NCBI GenBank assembly: GCA_036346275.1
Contig: CM070728.1
Location: forward strand, 22,716,723-22,780,722
Length of the DNA: 64,000 nt
Direction: 5' to 3'
DNA from: Otatea glauca
Lineage: Eukaryota; Streptophyta; Magnoliopsida; Poales; Poaceae
Positions 1 to 9,625 of the stretch are shown here, in pieces. The notes under the pieces are model-generated. The model was given only the letters and a program-made list of their open reading frames with translations, had not been told where the DNA came from and did not search any database. The stretch's first letter is position 1. Each line of letters opens with the position of its first letter. Made by a program: the position numbers and the translations under genes.

Positions 1-128
1 TTGCATATGAGATAGATAATCTGTTATCTAGAACCTTTGGCTGTGAACTAGAAATGTGCAATTGTTTAAACATGATCTACATAATTTTGTGGATTAAAAT
101 ATTGAGAAAATTCCTAATTACTCCAACA
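1..128 (+). repeat. 5' LTR, 3'-terminal 128 bp
   Basis: Starts inside the LTR and ends in CCAACA. It is identical base for base to 5467-5594, the end of the 3' LTR. No classical initiator-tRNA-Met primer site (TGGTATCAGAGC) is seen just after it, so the PBS is either unusual or decayed. Confidence 0.95.
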
Positions 129-355
129 ATCCAAAAACCTTATCTTAGGAATTTTACAACTCTGGTTTATTTGCGCTTAAGCCATTGTATTTGTGGCGCA
201 AATTATAAGCGTTGCGCGCCAAGATGATTTTGTGGTTGATCGCCATGAGCGTGTATCACGTTGCGCAAGGCAAGCCACGACTGAGTGGGCTCTCTCTCGA
301 GCAGAGAGTGCCTTCACACATTGCGGATAACTGTTTAGAGCGCCGTGATTAGCGT
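129..355 (+). other. copia leader and degenerate gag start
   Basis: Between the LTR end and the first readable Gag frame. No intact reading frame is seen. Fragments such as the run from about 210 to 300 look like a frameshifted Gag N-terminus. No tRNA-Met type PBS was recognised. Confidence 0.5.
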
Positions 356-975
356 TTGGGAGAAAATCTTGTTGATGTATATATGATTTTGCCAAGTGGT
401 AAAGAAATGTGGGATGCACTTGAGGCAAAATTCGAGTATCAGACGAGCGGTGAACTCTATGTCATGGAGCAGTTTCATGACTACAAGATGGTCGATGACC
501 ACTCTGTAGTAGAACAGGCTCATGAGGTTCAAGCCTTTGCGAAAGAACTTGAGAATTTTACATGTGCATTACCCGACAAGTTTGTGGCGGGATGCATCAT
601 CGCGAAGCTGCCACCTTCTTGGAGGATTTTGCCACTACTCTAAAACACAAGAGACAAGAGTTCAGCGTTGCTGGTCTCATTGGGTCTCTAAATGTTGAGG
701 AGAAAGCGAGGGCAAAAGATATACGTGGGAAAGAAAGTTCTAGTGCCAATGTGGTACAAAAGAAAATCTTTCAATTCAACAAGAAGAATAAAAATAAGTC
801 TGAAAAGCCTGAGAACAAGAACAAGGCCGCTCAAACTACTAGCTTCAAGAAGAAGAAGAATAAAGGAAAGGGAAGCTGCTTTATGCGTAATGGATGCGAT
901 CATTGGGCAAAGGATTGCCACGATCGTAAAGACAATAAGCGAAAAAGTCCGCCAATGTTGTTATTGGCACATTGA
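356..975 (+). pseudogene. copia gag remnant (UBN2-type capsid, degenerate zinc knuckle)
   Basis: Frame 1 (356-643) encodes a Gag segment with the typical LVDVY..LPSGKEMWDALEAKF motif of UBN2/retrotran_gag in copia elements. A frameshift near position 600-620 moves the reading to a second frame (about 610-960). That frame carries the basic KKNKNKSEK stretch and a zinc-knuckle-like CFMRNGCDHWAKDC. The second cysteine spacing is wrong for CX2CX4HX4C (extra residues between the first two cysteines), so nucleocapsid function is doubtful. Gag would package element RNA in cytoplasmic virus-like particles. At least one frameshift and a missing N-terminus make this a pseudogene. Confidence 0.85.
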
Positions 976-1032
976 GGAGGAACATCCGGGTATGTTTCAA
1001 TACCTACCGTTCTATCAGTATGTCGTTCACCT

Positions 1033-3993
1033 GATTGGTGGATTGACACGGGGGCCAATATACATGTTTGTGCTGACAGATCCTTATTCTCTTTTTACCA
1101 GGTCGCAGGGGCTACCTCCGTGTTGATGGGGAATGGGTCGCGAGCATTTGTACGTGGAGTCGGCACGATTGACTTGAAGTTTACTTCAGGAAAAATCGTG
1201 CGATCGAGGCGTGCATCATGTGCCCGCGATAAATAAAAACCTTGTCGTGGTCTCTATTGTGTAGAGATGGTTTTAAGCTAGTTTTGAATCCAATAAATGT
1301 GTTGTTTCTAAAATTAGAACTTTTATTGGAAAAGGTTATGAGAGCGGAGGCTGTTCCGCTTGTCTTTGACGGACATGAATAAAATTGTGAATCATGTTTG
1401 TAATCATGAGGACTGATGTTTGGCATTCACGACTTTGTCATATTAATCTTGGTTGCATGATGCGGTTAGCAAGATGAATTTAATCCCAAAATTTACCCAA
1501 GTCAAAGGTTCTAAGTGTCAAGTATGTGTGCAATCTAAGCAACCTCGCAAGCCTCACAAGGCGTGAGAGGAGAAACTTGGCACCGTTAGAACTAGTTCAT
1601 ACCGATTTATGCGAGATGAGCGGGAGTTGACAAAGGGTGGTAAGAGGTATTTCATGACTTTGATTGATGATTCTACTAGATATTGCTATGTGTATTTATT
1701 AAAGTCAAAAGATGAGGCTTTTCACTATTTTAAGATCTATAAAGTGAAGTGAGAACCAACTTGAGAGAAAAATCAAGCGGGTTAGGTCGGATCGTGGTGG
1801 AGAATTCTTTTCTAATGAGTTTAATTTATTCTGCGAGGAACATGGAATAATCCATGAAAGGACGCCTCCTATTCGCCCCAATCAAGCGGGGTTGCTTAGA
1901 AAGAAAGAACCGTACTCTAAGCGAGATGGTTAACGCCATGTTAGAAGCAGTGGGACTTTCAAGGAATGGTGGGGTGAGGCTATATTGATTGCATGTCATG
2001 TCCTAAATAGGGTTCCTACAAAGAATAAAGAAATTACACCATTCGAGGAATGGGAGAGGAAAAGATTAAATTTCTCCTATTTACGTACTTGAAATTTGTT
2101 TGGCTAAAGTGAATGTGCCTATCCCAAAGAAGCGTAAACTTGGACCAAAAACCGTTGATTGTGTCTTTATTGGTTATGCTTTTCACAGCGTTGGATATAG
2201 ATTCTTAATAGTGAAATCTGGAGTACCTGATATGTATGAAGGTACAATTTTTGAGTCCAATGATGCCACATTCTTTGAGGACTTATTTCCTATGAAAGAG
2301 ACACTTAGCTCATCTGGCCAAGAATCTATCTTCTCTCCTAAACCTTCCACTCCTATACAAATTGAGCCCATTTTTGAGGAAAATCCAATAGATGAGGGCA
2401 ATGAAATAACTCGTAAGAGTAAGAGACTAAGGACTACAAAGTCTTTTGGTGATGACTTCATTGTATATCTAGTGGATGATACTCCAAGAACCATTGAGGA
2501 GGCTTATTCATCTCGGGCCGACTATTGGAAGGAAGCGGTCAGAGTGAGATGAATTCCATCTTGAGCAATGGAACTTGGGAAGTTGTTGAGCGTCCATATG
2601 GGTGTAAACCTGTAGGATGTAAGTGGGTGTTCAAGAAAAAGCGAGGCTGATGGTACGATTGAAAAGTACAAGGCAAGGCTTGTGGCCAAGGGTTATACCT
2701 GAAAGAAGGCGAGGACTTCTTTGATACTTACTCACTGTTGCGGATGACTACTATTAGAGTACTACTGTCTTTGGCTGCCTCCTACGGTCTGATCATTCAT
2801 CACATGGATGTAAAGACGGCTTTCCTTAATGGAGAGTTGGAAGAGGAAATCTATATGGATCAGCCTGATGGATTTGTAGTAAAGGGTCATGAAGGAAAAG
2901 TGTGTAGGTTGTTGAAGTCTTTGTATGGCCTTAAGCAAGCACCTAGCGATGTACGAGAAGTTCGCAGAACTTTAACATCTGCCGCTTTGTTGTGAATGAA
3001 GGCGATAAATGTGTGAATTACCGCTATGGTGGGGGTGAAGGAGTGATTATGTGTCGTATGTTGATGACATCGATCTTTGGGACAAACCTTAATGTGATTA
3101 AGGAAGTCAAGGACTTCTTGTCCAAAACTTTGAAATGAAAGATTTGGGAGTAGCGGATGTCATCTTAAACATTAAATTGTTAAGAGAAGGTGACGGTGGG
3201 ATTACTCTTGAGCAGTCCCATTATGTGGAAAAGGTGTTGAGTCGCTTTGGCTATAGCGATTGCAAACTGCTCCAACGCCGTATGATCCAAGTGTGCTATT
3301 ACGAAAGAACCAACGAATAGCAAAGGATCAATTGAGATATTCCCAAATTATTGGTTCATTGATGTATTTAGCTAGTGCAACAAGGCACGATATCTCGTTT
3401 CTTTGTGAGCAAACTAAGCCGGTTTGTTTCAAACCCGGAGATAATCATTGGCATGCTCTTGAGAGAGTAATGCGCTATCTAAAGGGACATCAAGTTATGG
3501 AATTCACTACAGGGTACCCTAGGGTACTTGAGGGTTATAGTGATTCAAACCGGATATCGATGCTAATGAAATAAAAGCCACAAGTGGATATGTGTTCACA
3601 TTGGGTGGTGGAGCTGTTTCTGGAAGTCTTGCAAGCGGACCATCTTAACGAGGTCTACAATGGAAGCGAACTCACGGCATTAGATACTGACCTCGTGGAA
3701 GCCGATCGGCTGCGTGAACTTGTGAAGGACTTACGGTGGTTGAGAAACCGGTGCTCGCTATTCTTTTGAACTGTGACAATCGACGGTGATTGTTAAGGTA
3801 AGCGATTCTAAGGATAACATGAAGTCATCAAGGCACGTTAAGAGGCGGTTGAAGTCTGTCAGAAAATGAGAAACTCGGAGTTATAGCGTTGGACTATGTC
3901 CGACGGCTAAAAACTTAGCGATCCTTTTACAAAGGGACTATCACGGAATGTGATAGATGAAGCATCGAGGAGATGGGCTTGAGACCCACATAA
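1033..3993 (+). pseudogene. copia pol remnant: protease, integrase, RT, RNase H
   Basis: Read in pieces across frames. The protease starts at 1033 with DWWIDTGANIHVC, so the DTGA active site is kept. GAG-pre-integrase lies near 1416-1570. The integrase core is at about 1595-2080 (HTDLC, LIDDSTRY, VRSDRGGEF). The integrase C-terminal part is at 2100-2552 (VDCVFIGYA). RT is at about 2560-3130 (MDVKTAFLNGELEEEIYM, SLYGLKQAP, and a frameshifted YVDD near 3055). RNase H is at about 3330-3993 and ends in DPFTKGLSRNVID and a stop. At least eight small indels or stops break the polyprotein, for example a TGA at about 1627 and another near 1750. The protein would cut, copy and integrate element RNA, but this copy cannot do so itself. 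Confidence 0.88.
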
Positions 3994-4535
3994 AGTCATG
4001 TCTTAGTGGTAACTCATCCTATTTGATCGGAGATCCCGTGAACTAGGATGTTGAGACAAGCTAGTGATTGGTGAGAGGAGAGTACTACGTACTTAGTCCA
4101 CTCCGTTTGAGATGCAATAACTCTCCTATTCTCAGTATGGCGGGTTGGTTATACCTTAATGTATTCCGAGTGGCTTTGATAAGCGGAGATGTTGTCCTCT
4201 GAACATCTTATGAGGAATACACCTATATGAGTTCGATTGCTAGTCACAGTCTATGAGATTGGGTGATCTCTAGAGGCTCATGAAAGGCTAAGGAGTATGA
4301 CTTATAAGCTCCAAACCGAGGGGATGCATTTAGCGACCTAGTATCGATAAAGGACTTTTGGTGAAACTTGTTCGCACAAAATCTGTCAATTCAAGGCATA
4401 GTCCATTGTTGATTGTGGATGAGTGTAACCTTTGTTCTAGATGGAAGTTCAACTTAGTCTCCATCGAAAAACTGGTATATCAAACTACATTGAATCGAGA
4501 GTATTTCAAATGTGCCTTTGAAATTTGGTGGGGAT
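3994..4535 (+). other. copia 3' untranslated stretch with polypurine tract
   Basis: No long intact frame. A purine-rich GGTGGGGA run ends directly before the 3' LTR start TGTTAGATTATTATGGG and is the likely plus-strand primer. Confidence 0.65.
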
Positions 4536-5594
4536 TGTTAGATTATTATGGGATGGCCCATAATTAATTTAATAGAAATTCCAAAAGGCCCATTAGAATA
4601 CTAGGAGTCATGAAATTGGTTTAGTACCATATGGGTAATTGAGAGAAGATTTGACCAACTTAAATAGTTGAGTTGTGTGTCTCTCAATTAGCAAGGTGGA
4701 AAAGGGTAAAGGTTTGTGCCACACTGCACTTGCAGCCGAGCCGAGCCGTGGCGTGGCGTGTCGTGAGAAGCGAGTCGAGTCGAGTCGAGTCGAGACGAGG
4801 CGAGACGAGACGTCTGCGTCTTGTGGCGCAGCGATCCGGACGTGATGTCTTTGGCGGGAGCGTCTGCATTTTGCCGTTTAATGTGGCGGTTTATGACCGA
4901 GAAACACGTATCGATTACTAATGGCGGCGTGGTTGATGGTTGAGTCATAAACACCGTCGATTACTAATAACGGACGTCTTGATGGCGTCGATTACTAGTA
5001 GGTCGCTTTGATGGCCTCCTAAATGTCGCCGACGATTACCCTTCTCGCGAGCCTATATATAAGGAGGCGTGGTGTGTTTCTGAGCGAACCAATACGCCTC
5101 TCTCAAGACTCGGTGTTCCATTTCGATCTTTGCATTTCTTGTCTCCCCACCTCTGTTTTCTTGCGCACAAGTAGCAGAGGAGCGAGCCTCGGAACCTCGC
5201 CCTTCTTGAGATCTTGCTCGAGATAGAAGGCCGATAAGGTTTTGGGGAGCGACCACGCGATCGCTCAAAAGTGCTCTGAGGCGCGTCGCCTTGCATCAAG
5301 CGCTTCATCGCACTAACGCTTCATCTGCGACAACTGTGATCGTCTACATCGACCGTCATGGCGAACGAGAATGTTCTGCCTGCGCCTGTGCCAACGGTGG
5401 CACCGGCTCAAGGGTATATCGTCTTATACCGTGTTTTTATCGATTTGATTTCTTGTTCATTAGCCTTTGCATATGAGATAGATAATCTGTTATCTAGAAC
5501 CTTTGGCTGTGAACTAGAAATGTGCAATTGTTTAAACATGATCTACATAATTTTGTGGATTAAAATATTGAGAAAATTCCTAATTACTCCAACA
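4536..5594 (+). repeat. copia 3' LTR (1059 bp)
   Basis: Starts TGTTAG and ends CCAACA (TG...CA). The first about 520 bp are U3, with a CGAGT/CGAGA short tandem tract at about 4768-4810. A TATA box sits at 5054-5062. The downstream part is R-U5. Its last 128 bp match positions 1-128 exactly. Confidence 0.92.
5054..5062 (+). promoter_or_regulatory. TATA box of the copia LTR
   Basis: TATATATAA inside a GC-rich LTR. It is about 520 bp after the LTR start and is followed by a pyrimidine-rich leader, as expected for the U3/R boundary. Confidence 0.65.
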
Positions 5595-6225
5595 ACAAAT
5601 TAGTACAAACATTCTATGGGGAGCTAGATCCAACTATCTAGCTCGTCAGGCATATTATACAAGTTTATCTCATCAACAGTACGTACCAGACACCGACAAC
5701 GACATCACGAAAATTCCAACAGGCATTCACAGCGAACAAGGAGACAACATCAATTATATTTTGACGGGGTACAGGGACCCTACAATATCAGTTTAGTTTT
5801 CCCTTCCAAGAGGTGACCAAAGGTTTTAGTCTGTCTCCTAAGATCTGTACCCCTAACGTGTTTATTTCTTTTCTTCCTGTCTTTACTATCTCTGCCGAGT
5901 GCCGCTTATGGCTGATTGTAAAGACTTCTGTTTTTCTCTTCTTCTTAAATGAAAGGCAAAGCTCCTGCCCATATTTAAAAAAAAACAGTACATACCAGTG
6001 TACTTTTTGATTTCCCCGGCAAACCAAAACCAACAGTCTCTTTTTGATTTCCCCGGCAAACCAAAATGGGACATCGATTAGAATAAGAGAAAGTCTTTGC
6101 CATTGTCCCCATGAAGTGGAGGCTGTCGTAGACGTTGCACCACACTACGTACACATAATTGTTGCATAAGCATGACATCACCGCACCTGATTTAATGGCA
6201 TTTTTTTTATGACGGGATGCATCAG
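5595..6225 (+). other. CCR intron, 3' part (flank of copia insertion)
   Basis: Non-coding AT-rich sequence between the copia 3' LTR and the CCR exon. It ends in ATGCATCAG, a good 3' splice site, immediately before the AAC codon of NWYCYGK. It contains a direct duplication of TTTTGATTTCCCCGGCAAAC at about 6005-6065. No upstream CCR exon (NAD-binding half) is seen. Confidence 0.6.
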
Positions 6226-6578
6226 AACTGGTACTGCTACGGCAAGGCCGTGGCGGAGCAGGCGGCGTGGGACGCGGCCAAGAAGCGGGGCGTCGACCTC
6301 GTCGTCGTGAACCCCGTGCTCGTGGTCGGGCCGCTGCTGCAGCCGACGGTGAACGCCAGCGTCGCGCACATCCTCAAGTACCTCGACGGCTCGGCCAAGA
6401 AGTACGCCAACGCCGTGCAGGCGTACGTGGACGTGCGTGACGTCGCCGACGCGCACGTGCGCGTGTTCGAGGCGCCCGACGCCTCCGGCCGGTACCTCTG
6501 CGCCGAGCGCGTCCTCCACCGCGAGGACGTCGTCCACATCCTCGGCAAGCTCTTCCCCGAGTACCCTGTGCCAACAAG
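6226..6578 (+). CDS. CCR: cinnamoyl-CoA reductase, penultimate exon (partial gene)
   Basis: Encodes 117 codons plus two bases. It starts at the CCR signature NWYCYGK, which supplies the Tyr and Lys of the short-chain dehydrogenase catalytic set, then continues with VNPVLVVGPLLQP and YVDVRDVADAHV. CCR reduces hydroxycinnamoyl-CoA esters such as feruloyl-CoA to the aldehydes with NADPH in the cytosol, the entry step to monolignols and lignin. The exon is very GC-rich, as is common for grass genes. It begins after an AG acceptor (6224-6225) and ends at AAG before GTGAGT. The N-terminal NADPH-binding half is not in the window; it should lie upstream of the copia element, unless the gene is truncated. 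No internal stop is seen. Intact expression is unproven given the insertions around it. Confidence 0.9.
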
Positions 6579-6910
6579 GTGAGTGGCTTGGTGACCGTCT
6601 CTTTCTTTGGCCATATACTTGCACGTCCATTTGAGTTTGCAACTATCATGCTTACAGCATGCTCGTTCTGTTTTAGCTTAGCCTTATCATGTTCTGGGTG
6701 TCCTGATGATGTCAACTGATGCATCATAGCAAAACTAGGATTCCGGTAGGAATTAATTGCACTAAGTCCTGTAATATTCTGATATAATTACTGTGAAATT
6801 CCTACATTCAAAAGAGGGACGTTCAGCAAAACTGCATAGATATTTGATAGGATTATCATGTACTACTTACGATTTAAGAATTAGTTACTTGTTGAGTACT
6901 TGGTTAAGGT

Positions 6911-7136
6911 TGTTGAAACAGAACACCACAAATCTTTGAAACAATTTTCTCTTTATTACTTCTCGCTCTGTTTTCTTACAAAACTCAGGTCTAACTCTGT
7001 ATTTATACCCAAAACTACAACCCTCATAAGTGGAATAGGATTCCACCTCCTTGTCCTAATTCAACTTCTCATCCTAAACTTTCTTAATACAAACTTTCCA
7101 AACTAAAACTTTCTTATTACAAGATTAACTCTAACA
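6911..7136 (-). mobile_element. solo LTR in CCR intron, 226 bp
   Basis: Bounded by TG...CA: TGTTGAAACAG on the left and CTCTAACA on the right. It is flanked by a perfect 5-bp duplication AAGGT (6906-6910 and 7137-7141). On the minus strand it reads TGTTAGAGTTAATC..., with a TATAAATA box (about 7000-7007) followed by a leader, as in copia LTRs. No internal region or second LTR is present, so it is a solo LTR left by LTR-LTR recombination. Confidence 0.85.
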
Positions 7137-7932
7137 AAGGTGGATCCCACCCTAGGTTGGTGAGTAGGGGCAAAACAAAGGGAGCAGAACTTACAGTTTA
7201 CTAAAGCACAAGCAGTAGGTGCTGGGTGCAGGTGAACCAAAACTCGCTAGTGACGGCACGCAAACGCTTTCTTAAGCTTAGTACTGGTGAAGACTTGGAA
7301 TATAAAGTTTTACAACCGTGCTGTGTAAGATTGAAGCTGGCTGGAACACTTGTCCTAACGTGTAATTGATTTGAATGGAAAAGTATACAATGACAAACCT
7401 TCCCGGCGAAGTAATATGTTGCTAGTAAGTGGGTACAAAATATAGATGACAAGATAATAGTGCAGCGCTAAACATATGGTTCCAACATTTGAAAATTTTA
7501 GTGAGAAATGATAATATGCATGCTGAGCAACTTTTTATCCTGATCACTCAGTAAGCAAGCACTGAAACTAATTTGCAATAGCATTTATACTGCAGGGAAA
7601 ATTTTGACAACAAATAATAAACTGGGTTGCTATGTTAGTAACGAAAATTTGCAACAACTGCAAATACCTGGCAAACACTTCCAGGAAGAACATAAGATTC
7701 TCCAGATAGTTCCAATAAGCTGTCTTTAGTGAAAGTGAGCCTGAAAAATGGTTGTCGTCGTCTAAAAAAAAAGTTGGCAGTCGCTCAAATAGTAGAAAAA
7801 TGTATCATCAAGACAAAGTAGTGGCATTAATTTGGTAGATGATTGTCAATATCATCACTAATTCTCTGTTTTGTTGGTTGCAATGGCGAAGTAAACCCTA
7901 TGGCCCATTATTTGTTAACTAGTGGAGCAATT

Positions 7933-8070
7933 AGGGAACAATTCCATAGTCACGAAGTAGTGAAGTAGAAATTGATCCATGGTCGTATCAAATATGTAAT
8001 AAGGGAAAAATTCCATATTCACAAAGTAGTGAAGTACAAATTGATCCATGCTCATGTCAAATCTGTCCAC
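7933..8070 (+). repeat. 69-bp direct tandem duplication
   Basis: AGGGAACAATTCCATAGTCA at 7933 recurs with a few changes at 8002. The following AGTAGTGAAGTA...AAATTGATCCATG is also repeated. Two copies, within the intron. Confidence 0.7.
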
Positions 8071-8613
8071 TTCGGCTAAATATAATATCCAGATTTAAAA
8101 TAAGAAACAGGCATGTAACTTGATTTTTCTGCTCCTGATGCCTGAAGCAAACCTTAGTTCGTTGAATAAACTATTCTGTTGCGTGATCATCACAAAATAT
8201 GCCCCCTAGCATGTAAATGTAACCAAGGTCTTACTTAGAGTTAGATGGGTCCTTAGTGAATTATGTAAATGACTTTAAAGCATTATTCTGAATGTACGAC
8301 ACGTCTTCCAAATACTTTTTCTACCTTTGATATGTAGCGACACTTTTTTAATAAAACGGGTAAGGAGAAATTACATCCTATGCTTCGCTAATCCAACCAC
8401 TAATGGACAAGTTCGTCTTTAAAATGTATTGCCGCTGAAGGAAGCAATACTTGTATCAATCTGCTCTAACACAATGCATGACAAAATGGCGGTGAAATGA
8501 ATGGAACTTGGTGCGGTTTCATATGTTAGTAACTCGTATACCTAAGCAAAATTGCAAGTGACAACTCATCACTGTATGCGGCATCTTTGCTGACATGCCA
8601 TGGTTGTGCTCAG

Positions 8614-8803
8614 GCGTTCTGATGAAGTGAACCCACGGAAGCAGCTTTACAAGATGTCCAACCAGAAGCTACAGGATCTTGGCCTCCAGTTCATACCCGT
8701 GAATGACTCGCTCTACGAGACAGTGAAGAACCTCCAGGAGAAGGGACACCTCCCAGTGCTGAGCAAAGAGATCCCGTCAAAACTGAACAGTGTGATGGCA
8801 TGA
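8614..8803 (+). CDS. CCR: cinnamoyl-CoA reductase, last exon
   Basis: Encodes the C-terminal 62 residues after the split Arg codon: SDEVNPRKQLYKMSNQKLQ, DLGLQFIPVNDSLYETVKNL, QEKGHLPVL, then a short tail ending SVMA and TGA at 8801-8803. SDE-NPR and YK-(F/M)-(S/T)NQKL-DLG are CCR family hallmarks. The residue after PTR is Arg (CGT), where most CCRs have Cys (TGT/TGC); this is a single transition and could reflect decay or natural variation. The two exons together give 180 residues, about half of a roughly 340-residue CCR. The stop is 14 bp upstream of an LTR-like insertion, so the transcript's 3' end is altered. Confidence 0.9.
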
Positions 8804-8817
8804 CGCTGCTAATAAAA
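8804..8817 (+). other. CCR 3' UTR, proximal piece, with AATAAAA
   Basis: CGCTGCTAATAAAA lies between the CCR stop and element D. The last five bases TAAAA are the target-site duplication repeated at 18130-18134. The canonical poly(A) signal AATAAA lies exactly at the insertion site. Confidence 0.75.
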
Positions 8818-9625
8818 TGTAACAGCCTCAAAATTAATAAAATAAATAAAAATAAATTAAAATCTTTTGTGTATTATTTCTGAAATTCCTGGATAGTCTT
8901 TTGGAAGAAAGTGAAATAAATAATATAGTAAAATGGTAAAAGTAAAAAGTAAAAATGCCAAGTCAACAAAAAATTACCAGAGTCATGAAAAAAATCTAAG
9001 GGCTCTCCACAGACAGTTTAAGTCGGTGGAAGAGCTGCACTAAATAAAATATAATTTAATCAAAGCAAATTATGTGAGAAAAAGTCAGGGTAAAAGGGTA
9101 AAAGGATTGTGTAAAAATCTATGAAAGTTATCCTGGACCAAGATTTTTACTCTGCCAACATAAGCACAGTTTAAACCTCCAGTAAAAATATCAAAAATTT
9201 ACTAATTTATTTCATAATTTTAAAAATTCAAAAACAGTGAAGAAATAAATTGGAAAATAGTAATGTCAGAATTATTAAAAATTAAATATTATGAAATAAA
9301 ATCTGAAAATTTTAAATAAGGTGTATAATACCATTACAGACTCATAGAAATTTTTACAAAATATGAACTTCATTTCGATTATAAATTAAATGAAAAACAG
9401 ATTTGGGAGAACAGCAACAGCTGCATTGTCAGAATTATTTAAAATTCTACATGCATCATAAAATGGTGAAAATTTTAAAAGAGTCTGTTAATTTCCTTGC
9501 AGACTTAGATAAAATTTTTCAGAAAAATAAAAGTTTAAATGGAGGTTCAAACTGTTGAAGAAACCCCGTTCTGTCCCGAGCCTTCGACCGAGTTCTTTCC
9601 TTGCTCTCGCTGACTTGTGGGCCCG

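Larger units (their letters stand above)
1..5594 (+). mobile_element. Ty1/copia LTR retrotransposon (5' end outside window)
   Basis: The last 128 bp of a 5' LTR (1-128) are repeated exactly at the end of a complete 3' LTR (4536-5594). Between them lie remnants of gag, protease, integrase, reverse transcriptase and RNase H in that order. Integrase before RT is the diagnostic order for Ty1/copia. The coding region is broken by many single-base frameshifts and stops, so the element is not autonomous. The base run after the 3' LTR is ACAAA (5595-5599), the expected copy of a 5-bp target duplication whose partner lies outside the window. The next host sequence downstream is CCR, whose upstream exons are missing here, so the element probably sits in a CCR intron. 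Confidence 0.93.
6579..8613 (+). other. last CCR intron (2035 bp)
   Basis: Begins GTGAGTGG and ends GTTGTGCTCAG. Joining its flanks keeps the frame (AG|G gives Arg). It carries a 226-bp solo LTR (6911-7136) and a 69-bp direct duplication (7933-8070). The rest is AT-rich with no coding signal. Confidence 0.85.

Noticed and set aside
4768..4810. CGAGT/CGAGA repeat as an independent minisatellite
   Set aside because: Short and fully inside the copia LTR U3.
6178..6727. Antisense frames over the CCR exon (up to 154 codons)
   Set aside because: GC-rich codon bias creates long antisense frames; the plus strand gives clear CCR motifs.
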